Source: Ochotona curzoniae (Eukaryota; Chordata; Mammalia; Lagomorpha; Ochotonidae). Taken from it: a DNA stretch of 64,000 bases. Position 1 is the first letter of the stretch. Each line of letters starts with the position of its first letter. Under the pieces are notes generated by a model. It made no database searches. It had not been told where the DNA came from and was given only the letters and a program-made list of their open reading frames with translations. Position numbers and translations under genes: made by a program. Location of the stretch: the NCBI RefSeq assembly GCF_017591425.1, contig NW_024466512.1:19893501-19957500 (forward strand), given 5' to 3'. This document shows positions 47,088 to 59,214 of the stretch, piece by piece.

Positions 47088-47390
47088 GAGGCAAGCATTG
47101 GGTGCAACCACTTGCTCTATCAGCAGAGTGCCTGGATTTGAGTGCCCGCTGTATTCCCAATTCCAGTTTGCTGCTAATGCACACCGTGGCAAGCAGCAGG
47201 TGATGAGCAAATACTTAGGTTCCTGCTTCCTATGTGTGAGGCCTTGACTGAATTCCTGGCTCAGGCCTGGCTGTATTGTGGCCCTTTTGGGGAGTGTACC
47301 ATCAGAGTGGTACTCTTTATCCATCTTTGGTTCGTTTCTCTCTGTCTTTCTCTCTCCCTTTCTCTTTCTTTTCCTTTCAGATACAAAGAA
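47088..47390 (+). repeat. Old C-type SINE
   Basis: Forward, AGGCAAGCATTGGGTGCAAC, CCAATTCCAGTTTGCTGC, GGGGAGTGTACCATCAG, then a CT-rich stretch. The A tail has decayed. Confidence 0.65.
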
Positions 47391-48616
47391 ATTGCCAAAA
47401 TGCTGTCTGGAAAGATTGAGCCAGTCTGCACCCAGCAGCAGAATTCCTAGCGAAAGCTCTTTGCCCTGGGTCAGAAGCTATGCTTTGCTGAGCACAGCAC
47501 AGAGGAAGGCCTGAGTGCTTCAGATGGTGGCAAGGAAGCAGCGGGGTCACTTCCCTTGCAGGCTGCGTGTGGGGTGGCCACTGGCCTCTGGCCTCCACCT
47601 TCCCACCCCCAGCCCTGGGCTGCTATGCTGCCCCAGGAAGAGGAACCCAAGCTGCGTGTGTTAACCTTTGCTGTGCCCTCCGGGTTGTGACTCCAGAGTG
47701 GGGCACGTTCCAGGATGTGCGTGTCAGGATCAGCGGGCCTAGTACCTATGGAGTCAGCAGTGTGTGGAGCCAGGGCCCCTCTTTCAGGAGCTTGGTGAGC
47801 TGTATGTAAGTCCCCAACAAGGCCAGGAGCTTCTTTCTTTGGGTGGCTCAGCAGAGGCTGCATTTTCTACAAGTATCCAGGACTGTACCCCCAAGGGTCA
47901 CTGTGTACTTGGACTTAGTTTCCAGCACAGGCTAAGCCTCATCCCCAGCCTGGCACACTGCCACCCTTTCTGGCTCCTGGGCATTCCCCAAGTCTGTCCA
48001 CAGCCTCTCCACTGGAGCACCTGCCAGCTCAAGGTGGTCACGCTTGTTTGCTCTAAGTACTGGCACTGGGCCAGAGAGTGAAGGCCAGGTTGTCAGGAGG
48101 AGGTACAAAGGTCCAGGCGCATGCCTTCCTGTGTTCTACAAAATGCCCAGTGAGTGCCATGCCCAGAAGTCTCGAAGCCCAGAGCAGGTTTCTTTACAGG
48201 CATGGTGCCAGTTGGTGCCTCCAGAACTTTCTAGGGAAAGTGACTGATGTTCTTAAAGCATAGACTACACCAGGCACCTCGAAAGCAGGGAGCAAAATGA
48301 GAAGTCACATTAATGAAAAACCGGAGTTTCTCAGGAGGTGTCATTCACTGTCATAGTGAGGCAGTGTTACTCTCCCATTTAACAGATGCAAAGTGGAAGC
48401 TCAGAGCAGATCTGATAGATTGTAAACCCTGCCACACAAAGCACTGGTCCACATCCTGGGCTCCTCCCACTTGGCTTTCTCAGTGATGTTGTTCCTGGGT
48501 CATGGAGCACTCATACTGGAGGCAGCCAATGGGCAGAGCAGCACATTGAGCCCCTAGGGCAGACCCTGGCAGTCTGGTTCCAGGACATCTGATGTGATCA
48601 CGAAAGAGGATGAAGT
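47391..48616. other. Unique intron 1 sequence
   Basis: A minus-oriented MIR lies at about 48330-48440 (CTCCCATTTAACAGATGC). Nothing gene-like otherwise. Confidence 0.45.
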
Positions 48617-48945
48617 CGAGACAGGCACAATAGCTAGTGGCTAATGTCCTCTCCTTGCACGTCCAGGATTCCATATGGGCTCCGATCCATGTTCCAGCTG
48701 TTCCACTTGACATTCAGGTTCCTGCTTATGACCTGGGAAAGCAGTAGAGGGTGGCCCAAGGCTTTAGGATCCTGTGCCAGCATGGGAGACTCAGAAGAAG
48801 CTCCTGTCTCCTGGCTTCAGATCAGCTCAATTCAGCCTTTGTAGCCGCTAGTTGAGGAGTGAGCCGACAGATGGAGGATTTTTTTCTCCTTCTCTCTGTA
48901 AATCCCTTTCCAATAAAAATAAATAAATCTTTTTTAAAAATCCAT
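48617..48945 (+). repeat. C-type SINE with 15-bp target-site duplication
   Basis: Forward copy flanked by GAAAGAGGATGAAGT at 48602-48616 and 48946-48960, identical on both sides. Confidence 0.93.
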
Positions 48946-48960
48946 GAAAGAGGATGAAGT

Positions 48961-51900
48961 GCTCCAGCTCTGGAGTGAGTGGCCACATTGCAGGCTGAGC
49001 TTTGTCACTTGTTCTAGAGGGGACCTAGAGGTAGATCAGGGACCCCTGGAGACAGTGGCAATTCCTTCCTCACAGAATGACTGTAAAAAAGAGACAAGTC
49101 CATCTGGATAAAGTGCTTATCTTGGTTCTTGTGACTGCTGAAGAATTCCAGCATTCACGTGAGCCAGGGCTGGGGACAGGACACCGTTTGTGCTGCTCTC
49201 CTGTTTCTGGGGATTCCAAGAATAGCTCTTTGAAGAAAAGAAGTGGGCTTCTTTTGGGTCCATTCAGGTTTGGGAGTCCTAGGAGTCCTAGCTTATGCAC
49301 CTGTTTTCCCTCCAGGAAGCCTGAAAAAAGAAAAAGCCTCCCACCCCAGAGGGGGTGACCACAACACAGCCATCCCTCATGCATGCAGGTGCTCCTGGGG
49401 ACAGTCATTGTTCTTCCAGCTCTTCTGCTTTCCCAGGCCAGGCTTGTTGTTACTAATGATCCCACCACTGCTGTGTGTGTTTGTGTTTGTGTGTGTGTGT
49501 GTGTGTCCACATGCCACTGCCTATTGCTTTCCTATTTCCACCTACAGGTTCAAGTCCCCCCTTCCACTCCCTGGGTGTCTTAGAGCTGATTGCATTGATT
49601 ATTTCCCATGTGCCAAGTCCTATGCTAAGCACCCAGGACATGAGCGCATCATCAGGTGTCATGGGCAGCTCCATTCCAAACCCTAACACAGGCTAAGCTT
49701 CTTGGTCATGTCTCATACCAGGCCTTGCTTGATTGGTGAGCAGGAATTTTGCTCTGCCAAGCTGGAAGAGCTTGGAGATCAGGGACTTGACCTCATCTTG
49801 TCTTTATCATGGTGCCTAACTGGGTTTCATGAGCACCCACCTGATAATGGCTCATTGCTTTGCTTCCTCACTTGTGCAAGGATGGCATTGAGCTGGGCAT
49901 TAGGATGCCCTGGTTGCCTTCAGGGAGCTTCTGTTCTAATGAAGGGGTAACTCACAGAGCTCCCATGGGAGACTCTAAGAGATACCTACTGTTACTCTCA
50001 GTTTTCTGAGTCTTCAGTGGAGGCATTTAAGACATAAGAAGGCTTCCTGCAGGCCCTCTTGCCTGCATGTGCTCCCTACACCACCCTGATTTAATAGCAG
50101 AGGGCTGTCATTCCTGGACACAAAGGCAGCACCCAGTGGGATAGGTTCAGCCACCCTGATGGAGCATTGGAAGCAGCTGGCTCTTCCAAGCCTCTAGTTC
50201 CCCCGGGAGATGGCTCATTTAGCTGGAACTGCAGTGGTGCTCCTGTATCATGGATGTGTGGTTCTGCCAGGGGCCTTGAGCAGACACATGTCCCCACCAC
50301 TACCAGAATCTTTCTGGGACTCATTCTCACTGTGTTTACTGAGATTACTCTGCAAACATGAGGTCCAAAAGGAGCAAGCCTAGAGGAAGGTGAACCATGG
50401 CTTCAAAAGGTTCTGCCGCCTGGCTGGTAGCCCTGTAGTCAGCATTAAAGTGTGTGTCTGAGTGAGGGGGCAGTGTTTCCCCTGTCCCTCTTCCCTCCCT
50501 AGCCTGAGCAGGGGGCTCAGCCCCTGGAGGAGGAGTTGGATTCAGAGCAAGACCACACCTGCAGAATTCCCAGGCTGAGCACAGAGCTCAAGCCATGCAG
50601 CCACCACAGATTATGAAATTTTATTTCACTGGCAGGGTTTGGGGCTGGCAGAGATCCTTGCACTGAACCAGATGTGTTTGTATTCTGCACCTTGGCCACT
50701 GGTGATTTGCTCCTTGGGGAGATGGGGGGGCAATCTTCAAGTGTGCTGTTAGGTCACCTTGGGTCTTGGCTCACTGAGTAACGCTAGCCTGGCAGGTCTC
50801 CTGTGAGCCTCATGGGTGAAGAAGTGGTCAGAATGTGCTGATAGGGAGGGAGAGGGACTCAGCTGTGTTCAAGAGAGATGGACACAGCAGGTATCAAGCA
50901 CTGGTTTTGCCAGTGATTGGCAAAGGCAGAGCGAATGGAGCAAATCTAGGGATTGAAGCACAGACTTGCTAGCCTGTCTCAGGTGCTAGGTCTCTGGGGG
51001 GGCTTTCCTTCTGATGGAGGGGGATCTTTCACACAAGGCCACAGGGCCACAGCAGGGAGACCAGGGGCATGCTCAGTGTTTGCTGTGACCACTTGCAATG
51101 GAAACAGCATCCCTAGAGTCCTCTGCCCTGCTGGGTGGTCTGGATCTAGAGAACCTGTTGGGCCATGTTCTTTACCCCAGCCGCCATGGTAGAACTTAGT
51201 AAATGGAACACTTTTGGAGGCTAGGGTTGGCTGGCTGGCTGGCATCTAAGATGAGTTTTTGTTTGTTTGTTTGTTTGCTTTTTCAGCAGGAAGCCAGGGT
51301 GGTGATCATGTCCCCAGTGTAAACTCCTTATAAGCCATTGGGTTGTGTTCATTCTGCTTTTGGGGGACTTAGGCTTTAACACTGAGTCCCAGACATGGAT
51401 GTACCTCCCTCCTCAGACTCCAGAAGATTTGGGAATGGTAATGAGCTTGGTTCTGAGGAATTCCTGTGACTTCAAGGACTCTGGAAACAAAGTGCTGAGT
51501 GCATTAAGAATAAAATGATTCTTTGGGCCCAGGTGCGGCAAGGGTTAGAGGTCCCCTGTACATGTCCTCTGGGCTAGGCAATCTTTGGGCAGTAAAAGAT
51601 TTGCCCAGCTCTATGCAGTGGGCCTAGACTTAGCCACCTAGTGGTGTGAGCAGGTGAAGGAAGATTGCCACTGAGTTTCCACTTGGCCAGGGGCCAGGAG
51701 CTGCTGGCATGGGTCCAGGGAAAACAAGTCCTTCCGCAGCAAACCAAGCTGCAGCGCTCTGGAAATGTAAGATTCCCTCTAGCAAAGCAACTCCAACTCT
51801 CGTATTTTCTGTCCGCACAGAGAGTGACAGGTACTTACTGGCACTTTCTCATTAACTGTGGGGCAGATCCTGGGACCTCCCAGGAATGGTTAGGTGCATG

Positions 51901-52654
51901 TTTGCTCATGGGTCATAGCCCAGATCCTAGCACAGCCTTGACCTCCTTCTTGGTGCTTTGCAACAGCTGTACATCAGATTGGCCTCAAGGCCATTTCCTT
52001 GTGGGGAGGAGCATAGTTCAGAGAGGACAGGAACACTCTACTAGAAAGGCAACTTCGAGTGACTCAGACCCTGCTGGTGGACTCCTGAGCTGAGTGCCAA
52101 CTATAGCCCTGAAATGGACGGACTACTTGGACAAGGACAAGGCCTGGGGCTTGGCTTCCAGAGAGAGGTTGCCTGTGTCTCCCTGGGAGCTGTTCCCCTC
52201 CCCACCCCCGCCTTTGGAAGACCCTGTCTCCTCTTTGGGACTACCCCAGGCAGGCTGGCGGCTTCTCAGAGGCCTGCCATCTGCCCACGGAGGCCGGGGG
52301 TGTGGAAACAGAATCCGGGGGGTTTAAATCCAGAAGGAAGGGAAACTCCACCCGGGAAACCTGATCGCAAGTGAAGTATTTGGAAGCAGGATGTTTAATT
52401 GCTAAGCCTTTCTTGAGACCCAGCTGCTGGGTAATGTTATCTAGGCTGCTGCCAGGCTGGAGCAGAGTTTATCTGGGCTCCTGACGCAGCCTCAGTAAAC
52501 AGAGCTGGCTTCCTCAAGTGACCTCTGCCCTGTGTCCCGTCCCGGCACCTGCTCTGTCTCCATGGTTTATCTCTGAACTTCCACAGAAACTAGGGCCAGG
52601 CTAATGTTATGTGTGTCCTTCATCCTGAGTGAAAATCTAGGATGTGTGAGGTTT
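48961..52654. other. Long unique intron 1 stretch
   Basis: A TG repeat is at 49474-49506. L2/MIR-like sequence lies near 49590-49660. A GTTT run is at 51259-51276. No exon is seen in these 3.7 kb. Confidence 0.5.
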
Positions 52655-52671
52655 GAAAGAAGGTGAATGAG

Positions 52672-53008
52672 GGCCTGGTGGCATGGCCTAACGGCTAAAG
52701 TCCTCGCCTTGAATGCGCCGGGATCCCATATGGGCTCCAGTTCTAATCCCAGCAGCCTCGCTTCCCATCCAGCTCCCTGCTTGTGGCCTGGGAAAGCAGT
52801 CAAGGACAGCCCAAAGGCTTGGGACCCTGCACCTGTGTGGGAGACCTGAAAATAAGTTCCTGGTTCCTGGCTCCAGATCGGCATAGTACTAGCCATTGTG
52901 GTCACTTGGGGAGTGAATCGTTGGACAGAAGATCTTCCTCTCTGTTTCTCCTCTTCTCTGTATATCTGACTTTGTAATAAAAATAAATCTTTCAAAAAAA
53001 ATAAAAAG
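52672..53008 (+). repeat. C-type SINE with 17-bp target-site duplication
   Basis: Forward, GGCCTGGTGGCATGGCC head. Flanks GAAAGAAGGTGAATGAG (52655-52671) and GAAAGAAGGTGGATGAG (53009-53025) differ at one base. Confidence 0.92.
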
Positions 53009-53025
53009 AAAGAAGGTGGATGAGA

Positions 53026-54349
53026 TCAAGAGCTAGGGGCCTGGCCACTGCCCTCCTAACTCTGGCCTTGTCTCTAGGGAGGCTTCTAACCAGGATTTAG
53101 ACCAGCAGGGCAAGTTCCTGAACGTGGGGATGGGCGTGCATTCCCTCTGCAATAACCCAGCCATGCCTGAGTCTTGCTCTTACCTACCTGCTGAGGGCAT
53201 AGCAAATGGAGGAGTGCTGTTTTGCCCAACAAGGAAAGAAGTGCTCCTTGGGAGGCTGCAAGGCCATGTCCAAGCTGGGTGACTCCCTGGCGGCTCTTTC
53301 ATCCCTTCCCTCCTGCTGGTTCTCCAGAGGGCCTGCCTCTGGTAGAAATGACTCACTGTGTCTATTGTAGTAATTCTGAAGAGCAAAGGGCTAGGTACCT
53401 GCCCACACTGGGCAGGCTCTGCTGCCGTGTGCGATAACCCTGGCTGGGTGTCCGGAGCTTGGGCTGTCCTCTTGGCTTGGTCACCTGCAGGGAAGCACAT
53501 ACCTCTCAGGATCACGCCAGGCCTGGCAGCCCTGAAGGTCATGATGCTCATTGGGCAGAGATGAGTCCCAGGGCTTGAGAGGCTGTGCTAAGCATTCATG
53601 GCCAGTAAAGAGGATGCTGAGATTAAGACTGGCCCCTGCCAATTCCAGACCCTACTCCTGTCCCTTGGCCATACCCAGCCTGGGCCCTGGGTTCCTATGG
53701 CTCCTCTGGGTTACAAGGAGGGAGGCTGTGGGCCTGTGCTGAATTCTCTGGGAGGCAAAAGGAAGCTCCTAATTTGCAGGGAAGATGAGGGTGGGTGTTA
53801 ATCCCCAGTGAAACCCCTCCTCCAGGCTCTACTTGACTAGCTCAGGAGAAAGGCCCCTCAGTGCCCACAGGCAAGGGCAAGCTTGCTCTCTCTGGGGAGA
53901 GGTGTGCAACTCGGGCCTCCTGGTATTCAGCTGCCAGAGCAGAGGTGGGGAGCAGGGCAGCACCGAATTCAAAAGCAGCATCTCTTCCCTACACAGGGAC
54001 CTGTGGGAGCTGGGGTTGCAGGCAGAGATGAGAGAGCGGGAGACAGAGCTGGGAGGCTGGGAGTCAGCAGGGGGAATGGTAGGACTGTAACCTCCATGGA
54101 AACCCCAGAGTGTGAGGGTCTCCTTCGTGAGGAGTCTGGTTTTGTAGCATTCCTAGTGATTGGTCCGACTGGGTCCTGAGTCCTGACAGTTGCTGGTTTC
54201 AGGTTCTCAGACCTGCGTTCTGTGTCCCCTGTGTTCCCCTCGCTTTCAAACCACCTAAAGATGCATTCAAAGAAGGTGCTTTTCAGTCCTTACCAAAGAT
54301 TCAGATTGCAATAGCCACATGCCTAAATTTACAGAGGGAAATGGTCTAA
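53026..54349. other. Unique intron 1 sequence
   Basis: No repeat, exon or RNA gene recognised. Confidence 0.45.
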
Positions 54350-54397
54350 TGCCCTGGTGTGAAGGGCTCCTTCAAAACACATGCTGAGATTGAATTG

Positions 54398-54640
54398 CCA
54401 GGAGGGGCTTACGTTACTCCTTGGGATGCCCACGCCCTGTATCAGGGAGCCCCCCTCTGCTACCAGCCCAGCTTCCTGCTTATAAACAATGCCAGGCAGT
54501 GGGTGATGGCTCAAGGCATCAGGCCCCCACCACGTGAATTGAGTTTCAGCTTTGGCTATTGTGGGCATTTGGGGCAGAGCTGAAAGGTCCTTCTTTGTCT
54601 CTGTCTCTTTGCCTTTCAAAAAAAAAATAATAATAAATGC
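54398..54640 (+). repeat. Old C-type SINE inside the LTR
   Basis: Forward, CTTGGGATGCCCACGCC, CCCAGCTTCCTGCTTATAAAC, GGCAGTGGGTGATGGCTC, tail TTTGCCTTTC and A-run. Confidence 0.7.
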
Positions 54641-54769
54641 AGTTGCCTTTGCAAAAGTGTTAGGGGACAGGATCTTTCAGAGGTGACCGGGCCAGGAGGG
54701 CCCTGAATTCATGATTGGATTGGTGCCACAATTGTAGCTGTGGGTTTCTCACTTTTTCCCCCAGCAATT

Positions 54770-55053
54770 TAATTGTTTCACAGGCAGAGCAACATATAAA
54801 GATCAGAAGTGACAGAGAGAGAGAACTTGAGAAGCTTTCATCCACTGGGTCTTTCCCCAGGTAGCTGCAACAGCCAGATGAGGGCCAGGCCAAAGCCACA
54901 AAGCCAGGAGCCTGGAACTCCATTCAGGTCTCCCAGGTGAGTGGCAGTACAAGAGAGCTGAATTGGAACTGGAACAGCCAGGACTTGAACTGGAACTCTT
55001 ATGGGATGCCAGTGTTGCAGGTGGCTGCTCAATATGCTGTGCCACAATGCAGC
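54770..55053 (-). repeat. Old C-type SINE inside the LTR
   Basis: Reverse, TTCATCCACTGGGTC, AAAGCCACAAAGCCAGGAGC, GGTCTCCCAGGTGAGTGGC, TATGGGATGCCAGTG. Confidence 0.8.
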
Positions 55054-55269
55054 CCCAGCAGTGGATTCTGATCAAATGGAGAGTTTGGTCCCATTTCCCA
55101 TCTTTGCTGCTGCTTGCACACCCTTCTGCCTTCTGCCTTCTGCCATGGATGTCCCTCGCCAGATGCTAGCACAGAACCATGAGCCAAGTGAACTTGCCTT
55201 ATTTTGATAACTTTCTCAGTCTCAGCTGTTCTGTTGTAGCAGTGGAGATAGATTGAGATGAGTGTGGTG

Positions 55270-55385
55270 AAGAGCATGGAGAACGAACTCATCAGGTCTG
55301 GGCTCCTTCGTTAGCTGTGTGATCCTGGGCAAAGTACTTCACTTCACAGAGGCTCCCCTTCTTGATATACAACATGGGGCTGGCC
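55270..55385 (+). repeat. MIR fragment
   Basis: TCGTTAGCTGTGTGATCCTG, GGCAAAGTACTTCACTTCAC, AGAGGCTCCCCTTC match the MIR core. Confidence 0.7.
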
Positions 55386-55884
55386 AGGATGGCAGCATCC
55401 TGACTGAAGACCAATGGAGCTGATGCACATGCCTGCTTTGCCCTCTGCCAGCATGTAGGGACATTCTGTTGTATTTAGTGATCGAAGTGGTTACACATTT
55501 TATTGTTGAAGATGCACATTTACATGGCTACGAAGCAAAGGCCGGCACATCCATAGTCACTGTAATAATAGCAGCTTGCTTTGAATTTGTAAGGGTGGGA
55601 GTGGCCTCTGACTTTCCCTCCTTCCTGGTCAGATGGCCACAGAGGACTCTGATGACCTAGTTTTACGACCCTCTCCTCTCCTCAGGCACAGGGACCCCTC
55701 CATGGTGAGACTGCTGCTGGAACTTGGCCGCAGGAGGGAGGAGGGAGGGCCATGAATTGAGCAGCCAAGCCCTTGGTCTCACCAGTGCCACGTGCAGACC
55801 TTGCTCCTGGCCCTGGAAGTAGGTGGGTCAGTGCCCAGGTGTCTGCAGGCTTTTCTTCCTCACCAGCATTTTTCCTTCTCACTT
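55386..55884. other. Unique intron 1 sequence
   Basis: About 500 bases between MIR and SINE; nothing recognised. Confidence 0.45.
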
Positions 55885-55900
55885 TGTTGTGGGCTGTTAT

Positions 55901-56254
55901 GTTTTTTGTTGTTCTTGTTGTTAAGATTTATTTATTTTTTATTACAAAGTCAGATATACAGAGAGGAGGAGAGACAGAGAGGAAGATCTTCCATCCGATG
56001 ATTCACTCCCCAAGTGAGTGCAATGGCTGGTGCTATGCCGATCTGGAGCCAGGAACCAGGAACTTATTTTCAGGTCTTCCTGCACTCACATGGGCTGGCT
56101 CCCAATGCATTGGGACATCCTCGACTGCTTTCCCAGGCCACAAGCAGAGACCTGGATGGGAAGTGGAGTTGCCAGGATTAGAACTGGCGCCCATATGGGA
56201 TCCTGGCACGTTCAAGGCGAGGACTTTAGCCGTCAGGCCATGCCCCCGGGCCCA
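55901..56254 (-). repeat. Young C-type SINE with 16-bp target-site duplication
   Basis: Reverse copy with near-consensus body (GAAGATCTTCCATCCGATGA, GGCGCCCATATGGGATCC). Flanked by TGTTGTGGGCTGTTAT at 55885-55900 and 56255-56270, identical. GTT-rich spacer at 55901-55922 precedes the tail. Confidence 0.94.
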
Positions 56255-56270
56255 TGTTGTGGGCTGTTAT

Positions 56271-57320
56271 ACTCTCCTTACAGGTAGAGAAGTGGGAACT
56301 TGAGGATCTCTAGGCAGAGGCCCAGAAATCTGCATTTTCACAGTTCTACAGGTGGTTCTGATAGATGGTCTCACATCAGAACCACCACAGGGGAACCCAG
56401 AGCCACTACCTGTCCCCTGAACACAGATGCACAGCACAGGCTGCACTTGTGTCGCTCTTCTTGACTGTGTGCCTGGAGATGTCTGAGCGGGCAACAGGGC
56501 AGAGTACAGCAGAGTGGCCCCAAGGCTAGAAGAGGGGCCTCTCCCAGGAGGGACAGAAACAGTGGGCCAGAATCTGTGGTTGTTGTAGATGGTTGTGTGT
56601 GTGTGTGTGTGTTCTCCCCTCCTGTGACCTCCTACACAAGTGAGCTTTCTAAAGTGGCTTGAGACAGCCTCTGGGATGGAGTCTGATGTCTGGTGGGGAC
56701 ATGGGATGCTAGCCTGGCCCTGATACACCTTTGTTGCTAGAAGCATTTTCAAATCCTCTTTGAGCTGACAAGTCCCACAAGTGTGCTTCTTGTGCAGAGA
56801 CCAGCTCGGAGTTTAGTAGAGAGGCACGTGCTGAGCACCTGCTCCAGGCCTAAGCTACAGGACCCTGAGATGAAGCCTACTCTCCTGAAATGTGTGTGGT
56901 CCCTGAGATCCAAAGCTCCACTGCAGATGGATATTTGGCAGATGTTCAAAGTGTAGCTCTCTGCTTCCACAAAGTTTCAGGAAGTAAGGCCCAGGCACCT
57001 GTGGTCTTGAAAGGCCTTCTGGAAGTTTCACTCACTGTAATGTTTGAGAACCAGTGGAAATTTGCTAGCTATAGATAAATAAATTAGAATAAATAAATAA
57101 AACAATGATCTAATTTTTATGCTCATTATATAAGACATATGCATTAAAAGAACAAAGTTAAAACTACTTGTTTTAATCCTGCCCTTTTCAGACTCATCAT
57201 CCTTAGCATTGTGCTGAATGCCCTTATAGGTGTGTGTGTGTGAGTGTGTGCATGTATTTAGACACATATGGTACCTAGTGCTGCACTGTGCATTCAAGAC
57301 CGATGTGATAAGAAAAAAGA
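56271..57320. other. Unique intron 1 sequence
   Basis: A (TG) run lies at about 56592-56611, an AAATA-rich tract at 57076-57102, and a TG run at 57230-57252. Nothing gene-like. Confidence 0.5.
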
Positions 57321-57645
57321 AGGCCAGGCCCACATAATGGCTCAGGGGCTGCATCTTCGCCTAGCAACCTCCAGGATCCCATAAGGGTACTGTTTGCATC
57401 TCTGCTGCTCCACTTCCCATCCAGCTCCCTGCTTGTAGTCTGGGAAAGCAGTAGAAAATGGCCCAAAGCCTTGGGACCCTGCTCCCACGTTGGGAGACCC
57501 AGGGAATTTCCTGTCTCCTGGCTTTGGATCTGCTCAGCTCCAACCATTGCAGCTGTTTGGGGAATGAACCAGTGGACAGAAGATCTTTTTCCTTCTCTCT
57601 GTAAATCTACCTTTCCAATATAAACAAATAAATCTTAGAAAAGAA
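57321..57645 (+). repeat. C-type SINE 110 bp upstream of exon 2
   Basis: Forward, AGGCCCACATAATGGCTCAG head, CCAGCTCCCTGCTTGTAG, ATGAACCAGTGGACAGAAGA, tail AACAAATAAATCTTAG. It ends 110 bases before the exon 2 acceptor. Confidence 0.9.
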
Positions 57646-57755
57646 AAAAAAATAGTCCTGGCCCAGGAGCCTCCACCGTTAGATTAATGATGCCTCACAA
57701 AGCTTGAAGCCCAGCCTTGGTCACCTGCTCACATGCACTTTTGTTTCTTCCACAG

Positions 57756-57836
57756 GTGTACATCATCAATGTCACCTGGTCCGATTCCACCTCTCAGACC
57801 ATCTACCGGAGGTACAGCAAGTTCTTTGACCTGCAG
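57756..57836 (+). CDS. SH3PXD2A: SH3PXD2A coding exon 2 (residues 25-51, PX domain core)
   Basis: This exon encodes 27 residues, [15 protein letters not shown] followed by [12 protein letters not shown]. The preceding bases are TTCCACAG and the following bases GTGAGT, so both splice sites are consensus and both are phase 0. Joined to exon 1 it continues the PX domain: strands beta2 and beta3, then the RRYSKF motif in which Arg42 contacts the 3-phosphate of the lipid. Numbering from the ATG at 5489 puts that arginine exactly at 42, the residue altered in published PX-dead TKS5, which supports the chosen start. The exon is a multiple of three, so skipping it would delete 27 residues without a frameshift. 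It is flanked at about 110 bases on each side by SINEs in the same orientation. Confidence 0.96.
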
Positions 57837-57946
57837 GTGAGTTGGCCCAAACTGAGGTGTTGGCCTGCTTCTCTCTGTGGCTTCTGCAGAGGTCTCAGGG
57901 CCTGGATGAGTCTGGAGCAGAGGGAGGGATCTTAAAAAGCCTCTTG

Positions 57947-58274
57947 GGCCCAGCATGGTGGCCTAGCGGCTAAAGTCCTCGCCTTGAACGCACCGAGATC
58001 CCATATGAGCGCCAGTTCTAATCCCGGCAGCCCCACTTTCCATCCAGGTCCCTGCTTGTGTCATGGAAAGCAGTCGAGGATGGTCCAAAGCCATGGGAGC
58101 CTGCACCCACGTGAGAGACGTGGAGGAAGTTCCTGGCTCCTGGCTTCAAATTGACATAGCACCAACTGTTGCACTCACTTGGGGAGTGAATCGTTAGATG
58201 GAAGATGTTCCTCTCTGTTTCTCCTCCTCTCTGTATATCTGATTTTGTAATAAAAATAAATCTTTTTTAAAAAG
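57947..58274 (+). repeat. C-type SINE 110 bp downstream of exon 2
   Basis: Forward, GGGCCCAGCATGGTGGCC head and near-consensus body. Short target duplication AAAAAGC(C/T)TCT on both sides. Same orientation as the copy on the other side of exon 2. Confidence 0.92.
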
Positions 58275-58892
58275 CTTCTCATAATCCAACAATATGGGAT
58301 TGAATATCCCATAGAATGTGGACTTTCAAGCCCCTCTCTGCCCTCCTGCCTTCTTCCTGTTCCCCTGTGTGTCGGGACCCTTCCAATCTGAACTGGGGGG
58401 TATCTGCTGCTTCCCCATCAATGGGTGCAGTGTGCTAGACAGGAAGTCACTCTGTCGGGGAGCAGGGACCTTGAAAGGGCCACTTGATGAGCTGGAAGAG
58501 GGCTGATGGCCCCCAGGAATTTACATATGGAAGCTTTTCTTCTCCTTCCTCCTGCTCTGTCCTCTACCCCCTCCCGTTTTGCCAAATCTCATGGGAAAGG
58601 AACGCTGCCCCCTCCCCCTTGTCAGGAGGGTTCATTTCCTGTTGTGGAGACAGGGACACAAGTGTGGGGCCACTTGTACAAGGTGCTGGACCCAGCCTTG
58701 GAATGAACATAAGCGTGGTCAGTCTGATCCACAGGGGTCATTGCTACCCCGGAGATGCTTTGCAGAGCATTAGGACTGGGTCTTTGGCATGTAACCTTGG
58801 AGCCAACGGCAGCATGTTTATAAATTGTTTTGCATGCCATGATGACTTTCATTTGTATTCATTTTTATTTCAGTGACATCCATTCATTCATA
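58275..58892. other. Unique intron 2 sequence
   Basis: Nothing recognised in about 620 bases. Confidence 0.45.
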
Positions 58893-59214
58893 AAAAATAT
58901 ATTTACTTTAGTTATTTGAAAGGCAAAGTTACAGAGGGAGAGGGAAAGATAAGGAAAGGAGTCTACTGATTTACTCCCCAAATAAGCACAACAGATAGGC
59001 CTGGACCAAGCCAAAGCTAGAAGCCAGGAGCTTCTTCTGGGACTCCCACATGAGTTCAGGAGTCCAAGCTCTTGGGCCATCTTCCACTGCTTTCCCCAGG
59101 AGCATTAGCAGGGAGCTGGATTGGAAGTGGTGTAGCTGGGACTCGAGCCAATGACCATATGGTGTGTCAGAGCTGCAGGCAGAGGCTTACGATGCTGCGC
59201 TGCAGCACTGGCCC
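58893..59214 (-). repeat. C-type SINE
   Basis: Reverse, TTATTTGAAAGGCAAAGTTAC, AGAAGCCAGGAGCTTCTTC, CATTAGCAGGGAGCTGG, ATGCTGCGCTGCAGC. The closest here to the rabbit-like GAAAGGCA form. Confidence 0.88.

Larger units (their letters stand above)
54350..55262 (+). repeat. MaLR (MST-like) LTR broken by two SINEs
   Basis: The 5' part at 54350-54397 reads TGTGAAGGGCTCCTTCAAAAC then GAGATTGAATTGCC. The 3' part at 55054-55262 has CCTTCTGCCATGGATG, CCCTCGCCAGATGC, ACCATGAGCCAAGTGAAC and TGTTGTAGCAGTGGAG, the order of an MST-class LTR. TTCTGCC is tandemly repeated three times at 55125-55145. No viral coding sequence remains. Confidence 0.6.
5561..57755 (+). other. SH3PXD2A: SH3PXD2A intron 1 (52,195 bp)
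   Basis: The intron starts with GTGAGTACT and ends with the polypyrimidine stretch TTTTGTTTCTTCCACAG at 57739-57755. A good branch-point candidate (CTCAC, A at 57731) lies about 25 bases before the exon. I see no further coding exon inside it. Its content is repeats (listed separately) and unique intronic DNA. Large first introns in such genes often carry enhancers, but none can be proven from this sequence alone. Confidence 0.93.

Noticed and set aside
54350..55262. Endogenous retrovirus with coding capacity
   Set aside because: Only LTR-like ends are visible; no gag, pol or env-like frame lies nearby.
57717..57935. Open frame around exon 2 taken as a separate small gene
   Set aside because: It is exon 2 plus flanking intron read through both splice sites.
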